DNA of 64,000 nt from Clostridiales bacterium (lineage in GTDB: Bacteria; Bacillota; Clostridia; Saccharofermentanales; Saccharofermentanaceae). Numbering within the stretch: the first letter of the stretch is position 1; each line of letters begins with the position of its first letter. The position numbers and the translations under genes were made by a program. Below the pieces are notes generated by a model. That model made no database searches and was not told the origin of the DNA. It saw nothing but the letters and a program-made list of their open reading frames with translations. The stretch lies in the NCBI GenBank assembly GCA_017615755.1, contig JAFZZM010000001.1, positions 1 to 64,000 on the forward strand, given 5' to 3'. This document shows, piece by piece, positions 33,720 to 43,650 of the stretch.

Positions 33720-36083
33720 TTACGCTTCGATATTGATCCACAAAGCAGGACGGACTGCATTTATACCGGCAAAGACACCGCGGCCGCCGTAGTTAACAGA
33801 ACCATCATCGCTGACATATGCGCCGGCAGAACGAAGCCACCACTTGCATGGTCCTTCTTGATCTTTCTGTCCGCTTTGAGCGTGGCAGAACGCAGTTCCC
33901 TGGCATGCCCGTGCACTGTTTGTACCGAAAAAAAGATTGGCTTCCACGCTGTTCAGAAGGAAGATCCTGTCGAAGGTATCCTCTCCGGAAGATCTACCGT
34001 AAGACGGCGTCTTGTCAGCCGCAACAGACATGCCCAGGATCATCTTCTTCTCTTCTGTGTCAAAAGCACTTTCGATAAACTTTTCGTTCAGCCATTTTCG
34101 TAGCGAGCATGTTTCCCATGTCGCTTCCATGTTATTCTCGCTGAACTTTTTGCTGTCGAGCGCATCTTTACTGATAAGAAGGACCTTGCTTTCCTCCTTT
34201 TTCAGAACAAGCCATTCAATGTCCGTGACCCCGCCCTTCGGTGCCTGAGGATAGTGTCCGAACATGATCTTCACAAACCCTTTGTATGTGCAGACCTCTT
34301 TGAGTTTTTTCTCACTTACGATCTCGATGACACGGGGATTGGACAGCATCACCTGCAATGCTTTACCGAAGCTCAACCGGTCTGCGTTTTCTACCAGACC
34401 GCCGGTGACTCTTGTATGAAGCACGGCAACATCCGCTCTTGCTTTGACAAGTGCTTTTTGCGCATCCTCGCTCGATGCATAACCGCCCATCATTGCCTCC
34501 GCATAAGCAAGCTTATCATTGATCTTATTCATCATCTCGGATGCCTTCGAAATCTCACTTTCCAGCCTCTTCTTCTCCTTGCCGGAGAACATTCCGAGAG
34601 AATCGTGCCGTGAACGAAGCTCGGCTAACTTGCTCTCGGTGCTTGCCTTTTGAGTGAGAAGCTGGTCCTTCAGAACATAGGCTTCATCATATTTCTCGCA
34701 GATCTCATTAAGCCGGGAAGCCTGTTGCTTCGCATCCGCATACTGCTGTGCGATATTCTGTCCCTTGGAAGTGAATGTGGCGATAACTTTTTCCGCGGCC
34801 TCCTGAGCGGCTTTTTCTTCCCGCTGTTTTCTTTTCTCTTCCTCTTTGATTCGCATCATTTCCGCAGATTTATACGCGGCAATATATCCGTTGATATCAG
34901 CTCTCAGCGAATCACTTCCGTAGCGCAAAGCTTTCTGCGTGTTTACGTTGTTCTCGAAGGCGGTCACGTCGTTCAGAAGACCGAGATGCGGGACCCGTAA
35001 GTCAGCCATCGCCTTAACCAGATATGCCTCACCGTCTGCCGGATCGATATCCAGTACTTTTTCCGCATAAACCTGCGCATGATTCCATTCTCCTTCCGAG
35101 ATGAACATAAATGCACGCTTGATCAGACCGATCTTGGTCAGATCGCCTTCTTTCAAAGCAACCGGAGCGGCTCCCGTATTCTGGTTTTTGGCTCCAAGGA
35201 TCTTCTCGATTCCACGGAGCAGGTCCTGCATGGCACCGACTTTTCCCATATCCTGCGCCTGAAGTCTGGCGAATTCTTTTGGCATATCGTAAGCATCGAT
35301 TCCTTTGTAGCACGGGATCAATGTCTTCTTTTTTCCCTTTTCGATCATGCCTAAGAAACGGCTCCACTCATTTTTCACCCAGACGGAGTTATAGTATTCA
35401 TAATCCGTGCCGAAAGCCAGCATGATCTTGGCGGAGTTGAGCGCGGCAAAAATGTATGGCTCGTATTCCTGCCCCAGTTTATCTTCGAGTGAGATGCGCG
35501 AGAAGAAAACCTTATATCCCTTTTCAACAAGGGCATTATATACATCCTGGGCGATCACACTGTCTACTGTACGATTGCCGGCATCATCGGTTTCTTTATA
35601 GCAGATAAAAATATCGTAAGGAGCTTCTTTGGAAGAAACCTCATTGATTTCGATGCGAAGCTTCTCGATCGATTTCGCTTCGTCGCGATACACGGACCGG
35701 GAAACGGTATCGGAACATTCCATTACCATCTCAAAATCTTCATCATCCATGATGCTTTCAAAAGAGGATCTGTGGCAGGTCGGAACCTTCTTACCCGTTC
35801 CGGGGTCATCCACATATTCGATACCGTACTTACAAAGAAGAAGTCCCCAATATGCCTCTGCCTCTTCCGGATATTCCGATACGATCGTCTCGTACACGCC
35901 GGAAGCTTTATCAAATTCACAAGCACTACGAAGTCTGTTCGCGCGCGAAAACAGGTTGAACTTTTTTTCATTATCTAATTGCGGTACTGTCTGCACCGAG
36001 CCGCAGTATCCACATTTACAGACGGTCATACCTTCTTTGATATCAAGGTTACCGCCGCACATTTTACATCTGAAAACCGGCAT
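33720..36083 (-). CDS. Zinc-ribbon, TIR and DUF6273 multidomain protein
   Basis: A 787-residue cytoplasmic protein. Residues 1-30 form a zinc ribbon (CKMC at 6-9, CKCGYC at 22-27). Residues ~155-290 are a TIR domain: YDIFICYKETDDAG, VYNALVEKGYKVFF, and WVKNEW with E239 at the place of the catalytic glutamate. A TPR-like stretch (~320-370) and a long coiled coil (~405-555) follow. Residues ~620-787 match DUF6273: FGHYPQA, WLVLKKEESKVLLISKDAL, CKWWLRSAG, VRPALWINIE. TIR domains can be NAD hydrolases or scaffolds. It is monocistronic. Confidence 0.82.
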   Translation of the reverse strand: MPVFRCKMCGGNLDIKEGMTVCKCGYCGSVQTVPQLDNEKKFNLFSRANRLRSACEFDKASGVYETIVSEYPEEAEAYWGLLLCKYGIEYVDDPGTGKKVPTCHRSSFESIMDDEDFEMVMECSDTVSRSVYRDEAKSIEKLRIEINEVSSKEAPYDIFICYKETDDAGNRTVDSVIAQDVYNALVEKGYKVFFSRISLEDKLGQEYEPYIFAALNSAKIMLAFGTDYEYYNSVWVKNEWSRFLGMIEKGKKKTLIPCYKGIDAYDMPKEFARLQAQDMGKVGAMQDLLRGIEKILGAKNQNTGAAPVALKEGDLTKIGLIKRAFMFISEGEWNHAQVYAEKVLDIDPADGEAYLVKAMADLRVPHLGLLNDVTAFENNVNTQKALRYGSDSLRADINGYIAAYKSAEMMRIKEEEKRKQREEKAAQEAAEKVIATFTSKGQNIAQQYADAKQQASRLNEICEKYDEAYVLKDQLLTQKASTESKLAELRSRHDSLGMFSGKEKKRLESEISKASEMMNKINDKLAYAEAMMGGYASSEDAQKALVKARADVAVLHTRVTGGLVENADRLSFGKALQVMLSNPRVIEIVSEKKLKEVCTYKGFVKIMFGHYPQAPKGGVTDIEWLVLKKEESKVLLISKDALDSKKFSENNMEATWETCSLRKWLNEKFIESAFDTEEKKMILGMSVAADKTPSYGRSSGEDTFDRIFLLNSVEANLFFGTNSARACQGTAFCHAQSGQKDQEGPCKWWLRSAGAYVSDDGSVNYGGRGVFAGINAVRPALWINIEA

Positions 36084-36103
36084 TTCTTCTCACACCTTTA
36101 GAC

Positions 36104-36168
36104 TTACTTACCAAAAAACCTTACTTACTCAGCTTGCAAATGCGATTGCAAATAACGCTTAAAGTATA
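36104..36168 (-). promoter_or_regulatory. Repeat-rich promoter region of the TIR gene
   Basis: On the minus strand TATACT (36163-36168) is a -10 candidate. Between it and the TIR gene lie two exact TTGCAAAT boxes (36134-36141 and 36146-36153, 12 bases apart) and two exact TTACTTAC boxes (36104-36111 and 36121-36128). The paired boxes are candidate binding sites; no regulator is suggested by the sequence. Confidence 0.4.
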
Positions 36169-36241
36169 ACAGATTACAACTTCCTTTGACAGGTTCTTCG
36201 AATCGGTAATAAGGGCCGGTGATAGCTCTATAAAACAGAAA

Positions 36242-36276
36242 AAGGTCCGTCCGAACTTCTGGTTCAGACGGACCTT
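36242..36276 (-). terminator. Terminator of the heparinase-like gene
   Basis: A 15-base stem (AAGGTCCGTCCGAAC with GTTCAGACGGACCTT, one mismatch) and a 5-base loop lie 10 bases after the stop of the gene at 36287-39322. On the minus strand it is followed by TTTTCTGTTTT. The same stem sequence recurs at 45657-45695 and as a half copy near 39350. Confidence 0.88.
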
Positions 36277-36286
36277 CTGACATTTC

Positions 36287-39200
36287 TTAATAATCTATTC
36301 CGTACTCTTTGCAGAGTTTTATGAATTCTTCACTGCTTCCGAAGAATTCCAGAACGCTTTGCCGCGTCTGCTTTCCGCTCTCAAGCTGACCACTCCAGTA
36401 GCTTGTTTCACTTGGCATCGGATCTCTTCCCATGAAGGTCTTGTAGAGTCTTTCGACATACTCCACGTTCGATGTTCTCTGGGCCAGGAACTCTTTGCCC
36501 GTGAAGAACTCACTTGCTGCAGTGTGTCCAGTCTGTTCCAGGTTCGTCAGTGCCAGAGACCAGTAGGCAACTCCATTCGGATCCGGATCACGTTTCAGAC
36601 AGCAAGTATAAAGTCTTGTCGCAAAATCGATGGCATTCTGCGAAGCAAATTCGGCCTTCGCATTCGGGGATCCGGACTTGACTCCATATGTCGCGCAGAC
36701 ATTGCACCATTCCGTAGAATCAATAAAGCCATTGATTACATCTTCTCTTTTCAGTCTTCCGCTCTTCAGCTCGCCTACCCAGAAAGCTTTTCCTGCCTGT
36801 TCGGATCCACGATCGAAGAATGTTTTGTAGAGCGTCTCTACAAAGTCTTCGTTGTTCAATCCACGGTTGAGGAACTCCTGCGCTTCGATCAGGAAGAAGT
36901 GTGCGCAATCGCCTCCTGTACGGTTTCCACTTTCGATCTCATTGACCCAGAATGCTTTTCCTTCCTCTTCCGATTCACGGTCAAGTGCTATCGTGTACAG
37001 TCTCTCAATAAAATCACCTACTGTCGGGCGTTCTGTCGGAACCGGCGTCACTGTCGGCTTGTCTGTCGGTGCTTTTGACGGAACAGGAGTGGCCGCCTTA
37101 GTCGGAACAGGTGTACTTGTCGGACGCGGAGTACTGGTCGGCATCGGCGCATCCGGTGTGGGTGTCGGAGTGCCGGTTTTTGTCGGCTTCGGCGTCGCTT
37201 TCTTGGTTGGCGTATGTGTCGGCTTTGCCGTCGGACTCAGTGTCGGCTTTACCGTAGGAACCGGTGTCGTCTTCTTTGTCGGTGTAGGTGACACTTTTTT
37301 AGTCGGGACCGGCGTCGCCGCTTTTGTCGGCTTCGGAGTCGGAGTTTTCGAACCGGGATCGCCCTCGTTACGCCATTCGGAAATAGCTTTCACTGAAGGC
37401 GTCCACGAAGGTTTCGTCTCACCGTTTTTCAACGGGATACAAGCCACGGAGATCATTGTATCCTTGGTGTTGGTCAGATGGATCGCAAGTTTTCTGTATT
37501 CATCGTTCTTCGTTGCATCGGGGATGCTCTTAGAGGTCGAGAGTGGCTCTGCTTTCATCGCGGTAAACCGACCGTTCTCACTGAGAAGCCCTACCCATAG
37601 TCTATCGGAGTCAACGGTGATAATAGCACTTTTGCCGTCACTTGAAACTTTGATCTGTCCCTTTGTATGAGCGAACCAGTATATCTCTCCCGGCTTAGCA
37701 AGTGAAATTTCATCCTGGATGACAACGCAATCTTTACTCTTTATCATCTTAAGGCCACGGATCACCTTGTTAGCGCCGCTCGGCGTGTACGCATCAGTTA
37801 AGTCAGTAACGGCATAGGCATTATCGCCTCTTCTGAACTCGGTTATGAGACAGTTTGCTCCCTCGCGCTGGTCAATATCCTCGGTCGGATTTATGACAAG
37901 TGTATTGTGTCCCTCTGCTTTTATGCGGTAAGAATACTGGCGGTCTTCAAGCTTATAACTCTCATTTCCCAGATCCGTAAAAAAGCGCGAGCCGTTTGAT
38001 TCAATATAGAACGAGCCCAGATCGTAGTGTCCGTGATACTTATAGTTATTCTCGCCGACATGAAGAGCTGTCACGGTACCGCTCTTATCCCATGTGTCGC
38101 GGAAACTTGCGTTAGATGCTCCGACAGATCCCCAGTCGGTATCCATAACGATCGGATGACCAGTTTGTTTGCTCTCGTCGATCCACAAAACATCAAGATA
38201 GTTGAACTCTTTATCTTCCCTGATGTAATTAATTCGGACTGCGGAATACTCCGGTGCATCAAACTGCTCGCCAAGCCACAGGAAAACTGCCCAGCCTGTA
38301 TTACGGCTGTCGCGGTCATCACCGAAACTGAAAGATGTCGGAGTGTTGGAACTCATATAGCGTACGAATTCGACAGATTTGCGGACACCCTCATAATCAG
38401 CCAGACCATAGTCTGTTCCCGTTGTACTTTTCAGTGCGGAAGACTGCAGGCCGAGATAATATGTAGCATAATCCCAATATCCAAGACCTTCAATGTACGT
38501 TCCGTCTTTGGTGCTGTATGCACGGCGGGTAAAAGAGTACGCTCTTTTGAAACCGTAGGTAATAACTTCAGAGGCAATGCTTCTCGCATCGGATTCATCG
38601 CCGATCGCCAGTGCGGCCAGATTCGTTCCACCGGTGCACACAAGCTGCCAGTTGTCTCCCTTCTGATCCTGATACCATTTGTAAGTGCGTTCGCGATCAC
38701 TCGGCGTGTCCGTGTAGTCCTGCATGACCTGCTGCAGTCCTTTTTTAATCATGTTCGACCGTAAAAGCTCTCTCTGCGCAGGATTCAGCCAGTGATAAAG
38801 CCAGTCATAACCATATGCAAAGGCGGTACACATTTCAGCAGTATCCAGAAAATGTTTCGGACTCCAATCCGGGAAATTACATGCTGCTTTGAGTTCTTTG
38901 TAGCAACGTTCGGCATATTCGTTTTTTTCGAAAATATTGTATGCCAGAGCAAGTGCAGCAACGTGGCGCTGTATTCTCTTCGATGTTTCGAGAAGGTGAT
39001 CGTCTCCTTTTGCATCATACGTCGGAAGCTCACATTCACGGATGATCCTGTCCGCTTCCGCACGGAGTTCCTCGAGAAGATCTGCCGTCACCGAACCATC
39101 ACCAATATGAGATTTCAGCGCTTGGATCTTCTCCTTTGTCATGATGATTCGCGGATGAGCATTCATTCCGCATTTTTCGATCAAAGCACTGATGACCTGA

Positions 39201-39322
39201 TCACCACTGGTAAAACTTTCGGAATTGTCTGCCGCAGGATAACGGTTTGCAAAAACGGAAACCGGCACCATACCTATTATCATTACAAAAACCAGCAGAA
39301 CGCTTAACAGGTGTTTTCTCAT
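36287..39322 (-). CDS. Secreted heparinase II/III-like polysaccharide lyase with DUF4214 modules
   Basis: A 1011-residue secreted enzyme. Residues 1-26 are a signal peptide. The helical toroid (~45-400) has AFAYGYDWLYHWL and RAYSTKDGTYIEGLGYWDYA, read in parts. The heparinase II/III beta domain (~420-650) has KYHGHYDLGSFYIESNGS and AEGHNTLVINP, the usual metal and substrate region. A Thr/Pro linker with about ten PTK/PTP units (~660-770) leads to DUF4214 repeats (~790-1011: LYTIALDRESEEEGKAFWV, FFDRGSEQAGKAFW, GRDPMPSETSYW). It would cleave uronic-acid polysaccharides outside the cell. The C-terminal third nearly duplicates that of the next gene. Confidence 0.88.
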   Translation of the reverse strand: MRKHLLSVLLVFVMIIGMVPVSVFANRYPAADNSESFTSGDQVISALIEKCGMNAHPRIIMTKEKIQALKSHIGDGSVTADLLEELRAEADRIIRECELPTYDAKGDDHLLETSKRIQRHVAALALAYNIFEKNEYAERCYKELKAACNFPDWSPKHFLDTAEMCTAFAYGYDWLYHWLNPAQRELLRSNMIKKGLQQVMQDYTDTPSDRERTYKWYQDQKGDNWQLVCTGGTNLAALAIGDESDARSIASEVITYGFKRAYSFTRRAYSTKDGTYIEGLGYWDYATYYLGLQSSALKSTTGTDYGLADYEGVRKSVEFVRYMSSNTPTSFSFGDDRDSRNTGWAVFLWLGEQFDAPEYSAVRINYIREDKEFNYLDVLWIDESKQTGHPIVMDTDWGSVGASNASFRDTWDKSGTVTALHVGENNYKYHGHYDLGSFYIESNGSRFFTDLGNESYKLEDRQYSYRIKAEGHNTLVINPTEDIDQREGANCLITEFRRGDNAYAVTDLTDAYTPSGANKVIRGLKMIKSKDCVVIQDEISLAKPGEIYWFAHTKGQIKVSSDGKSAIITVDSDRLWVGLLSENGRFTAMKAEPLSTSKSIPDATKNDEYRKLAIHLTNTKDTMISVACIPLKNGETKPSWTPSVKAISEWRNEGDPGSKTPTPKPTKAATPVPTKKVSPTPTKKTTPVPTVKPTLSPTAKPTHTPTKKATPKPTKTGTPTPTPDAPMPTSTPRPTSTPVPTKAATPVPSKAPTDKPTVTPVPTERPTVGDFIERLYTIALDRESEEEGKAFWVNEIESGNRTGGDCAHFFLIEAQEFLNRGLNNEDFVETLYKTFFDRGSEQAGKAFWVGELKSGRLKREDVINGFIDSTEWCNVCATYGVKSGSPNAKAEFASQNAIDFATRLYTCCLKRDPDPNGVAYWSLALTNLEQTGHTAASEFFTGKEFLAQRTSNVEYVERLYKTFMGRDPMPSETSYWSGQLESGKQTRQSVLEFFGSSEEFIKLCKEYGIDY

Positions 39323-39336
39323 ACCTTACCTCTTTC

Positions 39337-39366
39337 CCTGAATCCGTGATATTCAGGCGGACCTTA
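39337..39366 (-). repeat. Half copy of the GGTCCG terminator family
   Basis: Between the two large enzyme genes, minus-strand aaggtccgcctgaat matches one arm of the terminator at 36242-36276. The other arm is replaced by CCTGAAT/ATTCAGG pairing (39337-39357). No T-run follows, so read-through from the beta-helix gene into the lyase gene is expected. It marks the 3' end of the duplicated unit. Confidence 0.5.
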
Positions 39367-39378
39367 TGTCATTTCATC

Positions 39379-42300
39379 TTAGTCTATACCGTACTCTTTG
39401 CAGAGCTTTATAAATTCCTCACTGCTTCCGAAGAATTCCAGAACGCCTTGACGTGTCTGTTTTCTGTTCTCGAGCTGACTGCTCCAGTAGCTTGCTTCAC
39501 TTGGCAGCGGATCTCGTCCCAGGAAGGTCTTGTAGAGTCTTTCGACATACTCCACATTCGATGTTCTTTGGGCCAGGAACTCTTTGCTTGTAAAGAACTC
39601 ACTAGCTGCAGAGTATCCTGTCTGTTCCAGGTTTGTCAATGCCAGAGACCAGTATTCGACTCCCTTCGGATCCGGATCACGGTCCAGGCAGCATGTATAA
39701 AGACGCGTCGCGAACTCGATGGCATTCAGCGAAGCGATCTCCGCTTTCGCATTCGGAGCGCCGGACTTTACGCCATATGTTGCGCAGACATTGCACCATT
39801 CGGTGGAATCAATGAATCCATTGATTACATCTTCTGTTTTCATTCGTCCGCTCTTCAGTTCTCCGACCCAGAACTTCTTTCCTTCTGCTTCGGATGCACG
39901 GTCGAAGAATGTACAGTAGAGTGTCTCCACGAAATCTTCGCTGTTCAGTCCGCGGTTAAGGAACTCCTGCGCCTCGATCAGGAAGAAGTGTGCGCAGTCG
40001 CCACCGGTACGGTTTCCACTTTCGATCTCGTTGACCCAGAATTCTTTTCCTTCCGGTTCTGATTCACGGTCAAGCGCGATCGTATACAGTCTCTCGATAA
40101 AATCTCCGATCGTCGGAGGTTCTGTCGGGACCGGTGAAACTGACGGTGAACCTGTCGGCGTACTCGTCGGAACCTTTGTCGGTGCTTTTGACGGAACAGG
40201 TGTTGCCGCCTTAGTCGGAACCGGTGTTGCCGTTATGCCCGGGACATCTGTCGGAACAGGTGTACTTGTCGGACACGGAGTGCTGGTCGGCATTGGCTCA
40301 GACTCCAGTTTTGTCACAACGATCGTCACCGTGATGGATGTATCGGTCAGATATACCACTTCATTTGGAGCAGGATCCGTTTCCTGAACCTTGAGATTCT
40401 GTTCGGGATCTGTGCAGGTCTTCCACACATATTCAACATTTACTGTTTTGAATCCTGCTGACTTGAGTTCTCTTGTGACCATGCTCTTGGCATCTCTGTA
40501 GTTCATCTCAAGTACATCAGGCATCAGTGTCTGCGGCACGTCCGGCGTAGGAGTCGGTGTGGACGCGCGTGTCGGTCTGGGAGTAACAGTTGTTGTAGGA
40601 ACAAGTGTAACGGTACCTGTCGGTCTTGGTGTCACCTTCTTAGTCGGAGCTGGTGTGACGGTAACAGGTACAGTAGGAACGCGTGTAACAGTACCTGTCG
40701 GTCTCGGAGTCGCCTTCTTTGTCGGAGCAGGCGAAACAGTGACTTTACCTGTCGGCTTCGGTGTTGCTACAGTAGTCGGCTTCGGTGTTGCCTTCTTGGT
40801 CGGCGAAATCGTCGGCTTTACCGAAGTAACCGGAGTCGCCTTCTTTGTCGGCGCCGGACTCAGTGTTCCCTGACTATCGTAGATGATATGAATGACATCA
40901 TAATCAATGTTCTTCTCGTCGATCGTCAGGTTTTGATTCGTCTCTGTCTTGCTGAAAATGATATTCAACAACCATTCCGGCTTTTTATCGCCATGTCTGT
41001 ATCCGGACAACAGCGTTCCGCTGTACTTGTTGATCGTACAGTTATCGAAGAGGATCTGACTGCCCTTCAGCGGCGAAGATGTTATGTACAAAAAAGTTTT
41101 TCCTGTATGAGTAATGCTGCAGTTTCTGAATATGATATTGGCATTACCGATCGAATACGTCCAGGCTCCCAGTTCGAGGAACTTGTCATATGTGGAATTG
41201 ATCTTGCAGTTTTCGAAAATGAGCAATTCTTCGGAATCGCTTACGCACGGGATCAAGGCAAAATCATCAAATGTGCAATTCGTAAAAGTTCCTGACTTCA
41301 ATCCGTAATTCTTGAACTCGGTCTTTCCTGCAAAATGGCAGTTATCGAATACTCTGATGACCTTGTCGATGTTACTGAGGTTATACTGGCTGACTACTCC
41401 GTCAGCACCGATCGTACAATTGTAGAAATAGAGGTTATTTCCGATCGCATGCGCGGGTACCAGAGTGCAGTTCACAAACGTTGCATTGGAACCTGCAAAC
41501 CATGGGAAAACACAATCTTCGTATGTGACTTTGTCGGCAACAGCACAGGTCCATTTGGTTGTATCCACTACCCCTTCAGGGTCCTGATTGTAGATCGTGC
41601 AATTCTTAACTCTAAAGCTGACACAGTCTGTTTCTGAACTGAATATTGCCGAGAAGTTTATAGGACCACAATTATTGTTATATATTCTTCCGTAAGCACC
41701 TGTGTCTTTGTAACCCAGACGCCAATAAAACCGAGAGCATCCATCGTTAACATTCCGGATAACCGCACCGATAACCCGGTTTCTTATTTCTGTGCTATGG
41801 TTCTTATTACCGTCATAAACGTGGTTATAGCCGATATTGTCAACAACAGTGCAGGTATTGGTAGATGATTTTTCGAGCACCTGATTGTTCATGTAGTAAA
41901 CATCCTGGCATTCTTCCTGACCATCTTCAAAATCGACCTCACAAGGTGTGATACTGCAACCGCATCTTGTAAATTTACAGTTGCGGATCAAAAGATTGGT
42001 AACGGCTGTCGGCGCAAGTGCTGTCGTTCTTGTATCAATAAAATGAATGTTGTTTATTTCGAAATAATCTGTATTCTGCTGTGAATATATATGGATGCTC
42101 TGTGTCATGTCTGCATACGGGAACTGCGTTCCGAGCAAAGTGACTCTCGCATACTTTGCACCATCTACGATCTTCATCTTTCTGAACTGGTATCCGGTAA
42201 CCGTTTCCAGGAAATTACGGTTGGCATCGTAGAAGGATACGTAAATAACCGGAGAATCTCCCAACTGGCCTTTATATCCACCCGGATGACCGACATACAT

Positions 42301-43464
42301 ATACCGGTCGGCTGCTTCGACTTTTAGTATAGGAGTAAGATCCATCATGGCACTGGTGCTGCAGTTCGCAGAAGCCTGTTCTTTGCCATTTACGATGATC
42401 GATCTGGAAAAATCCGTCATGGTAATGTTGGCACTGGCCCCGGGGAACTGATAATACATCGTAAGCAAAGTATGGCCGGTAGTATTCTGAACCGTCAGAT
42501 CCGAAAGTGAACAATATTTTCCACCGGCAACATATATCGTGTTGATTCCTTCGCCCTGACCTTTGCATTCCAGCCCAAGTTCCTGTCTTTCAAAACGGTC
42601 ACCTTCCAGCGTACCATTGATCAGATGAGCATCTACGGCATTGAGCATAGTAACGACAGCCGCACCGCTTTCATGATCAATTGTATCCAGCTTGAAGGTA
42701 CTTCCATTCATATCTACCGTAAAGTACGAAGGAATGGTTATCGCGTTCTTTCTGGCATTATCACCATTAACACGATATGTGCCTTTGAGAAGGACTATTT
42801 TCTTGTATCCCTCCGCCTGCTTATCTGCAAAAAGCTTGCTCAGACCGTCTCTTGTATTGATCAGATCATTGGCATTCTTACTGTTGTTGTTCTTGATCTT
42901 ATATGTTTTAAGATCTGCTTCCGTCATCGTATATGTCTGCGACTTGGTGATATTGTACTTTGAAGGATTCACTACCCATAACTCGTTATAGAGCTTATGA
43001 GATTTCAAACCCGTTTTCGGGTCCACGGCCTGTACGGCAAACTGGTGCATTCCCTCGCTGAGTTTTCCTAATGTCAATGTATAGTCGCCTAAAGGAATAC
43101 TTTTGATAGTCTTTTTGACACCATCCACTTCATAAAGAAGATCCATTCTTCCGGAATTATCGTTCTTCAGGTATTCAGACTGTTCAAAGTCCGTGATATA
43201 AAGCGGGATCGTGATCGTATCGTTGGTCGTAGGCTTCGGATTAAAGTAGTAAGTCGAAACATACGGCACCTTAAAATTCGGATCAATATCATTCGCCGTA
43301 ACGTTTTTCGCCGGCATCGCATTTGTAGTGATCAGCTGTGAATCGATCTGCGTTTCTTCGTTGACAGAAGCTCTTCCCACGTTAGGTAAGAACATATTCA
43401 CGGTCAAAACGGCAGATAAAATAAGCGCACCTTTAGACAGGCGTCCCCTGGTCTTCGTTATCAT
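39379..43464 (-). CDS. Secreted right-handed beta-helix (pectate-lyase-like) protein with PASTA-like and DUF4214 modules
   Basis: A 1361-residue secreted protein. A signal peptide (~1-33) is followed by an Ig-like part (~65-170), then a long parallel beta-helix (~225-855) with repeated coils such as INTIYVAGGKYCSLSDLTVQ, INNIHFIDTRTTALAPT, LLIRNCKFTRCG and ITHTGKTFLYI. A Thr/Pro linker (~865-960) precedes one PASTA-like domain (~965-1045: MPDVLEMNYRDAKSMV, QETDPAPNEVV). A second linker leads to three DUF4214-like repeats (~1135-1361). Such helices act as pectate lyases, epimerases or glycosidases; active-site residues were not identified. GGAGGGATG precedes the start. It lies upstream of and probably with the lyase gene. 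Confidence 0.82.
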   Translation of the reverse strand: MITKTRGRLSKGALILSAVLTVNMFLPNVGRASVNEETQIDSQLITTNAMPAKNVTANDIDPNFKVPYVSTYYFNPKPTTNDTITIPLYITDFEQSEYLKNDNSGRMDLLYEVDGVKKTIKSIPLGDYTLTLGKLSEGMHQFAVQAVDPKTGLKSHKLYNELWVVNPSKYNITKSQTYTMTEADLKTYKIKNNNSKNANDLINTRDGLSKLFADKQAEGYKKIVLLKGTYRVNGDNARKNAITIPSYFTVDMNGSTFKLDTIDHESGAAVVTMLNAVDAHLINGTLEGDRFERQELGLECKGQGEGINTIYVAGGKYCSLSDLTVQNTTGHTLLTMYYQFPGASANITMTDFSRSIIVNGKEQASANCSTSAMMDLTPILKVEAADRYMYVGHPGGYKGQLGDSPVIYVSFYDANRNFLETVTGYQFRKMKIVDGAKYARVTLLGTQFPYADMTQSIHIYSQQNTDYFEINNIHFIDTRTTALAPTAVTNLLIRNCKFTRCGCSITPCEVDFEDGQEECQDVYYMNNQVLEKSSTNTCTVVDNIGYNHVYDGNKNHSTEIRNRVIGAVIRNVNDGCSRFYWRLGYKDTGAYGRIYNNNCGPINFSAIFSSETDCVSFRVKNCTIYNQDPEGVVDTTKWTCAVADKVTYEDCVFPWFAGSNATFVNCTLVPAHAIGNNLYFYNCTIGADGVVSQYNLSNIDKVIRVFDNCHFAGKTEFKNYGLKSGTFTNCTFDDFALIPCVSDSEELLIFENCKINSTYDKFLELGAWTYSIGNANIIFRNCSITHTGKTFLYITSSPLKGSQILFDNCTINKYSGTLLSGYRHGDKKPEWLLNIIFSKTETNQNLTIDEKNIDYDVIHIIYDSQGTLSPAPTKKATPVTSVKPTISPTKKATPKPTTVATPKPTGKVTVSPAPTKKATPRPTGTVTRVPTVPVTVTPAPTKKVTPRPTGTVTLVPTTTVTPRPTRASTPTPTPDVPQTLMPDVLEMNYRDAKSMVTRELKSAGFKTVNVEYVWKTCTDPEQNLKVQETDPAPNEVVYLTDTSITVTIVVTKLESEPMPTSTPCPTSTPVPTDVPGITATPVPTKAATPVPSKAPTKVPTSTPTGSPSVSPVPTEPPTIGDFIERLYTIALDRESEPEGKEFWVNEIESGNRTGGDCAHFFLIEAQEFLNRGLNSEDFVETLYCTFFDRASEAEGKKFWVGELKSGRMKTEDVINGFIDSTEWCNVCATYGVKSGAPNAKAEIASLNAIEFATRLYTCCLDRDPDPKGVEYWSLALTNLEQTGYSAASEFFTSKEFLAQRTSNVEYVERLYKTFLGRDPLPSEASYWSSQLENRKQTRQGVLEFFGSSEEFIKLCKEYGID

Positions 43465-43650
43465 TGTTACATCCCTCCAATATTATCCTATAAAGGCATG
43501 TCTCAATGCATGTCAAAAATGACATCCCATTCCCCCCGAAGACAATAAAGTTAGTCTAAAGCATCGGGAATAGCTGTGGTTGCATATTTCTTACTTTTTT
43601 TTCGCAAAACAAACGTTACTTTATTATTTCTGACATAATGACGGACAGGA

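Noticed and set aside
36852..37670. Plus-strand frame of 272 residues rich in VGTGV repeats
   Set aside because: It is the antisense of the Thr/Pro linker and DUF4214 region of the lyase gene; the repeats mirror PTPTK codons.
40031..40873. Plus-strand Gly/Val-rich frames
   Set aside because: Antisense of the Thr/Pro linkers of the beta-helix protein gene.
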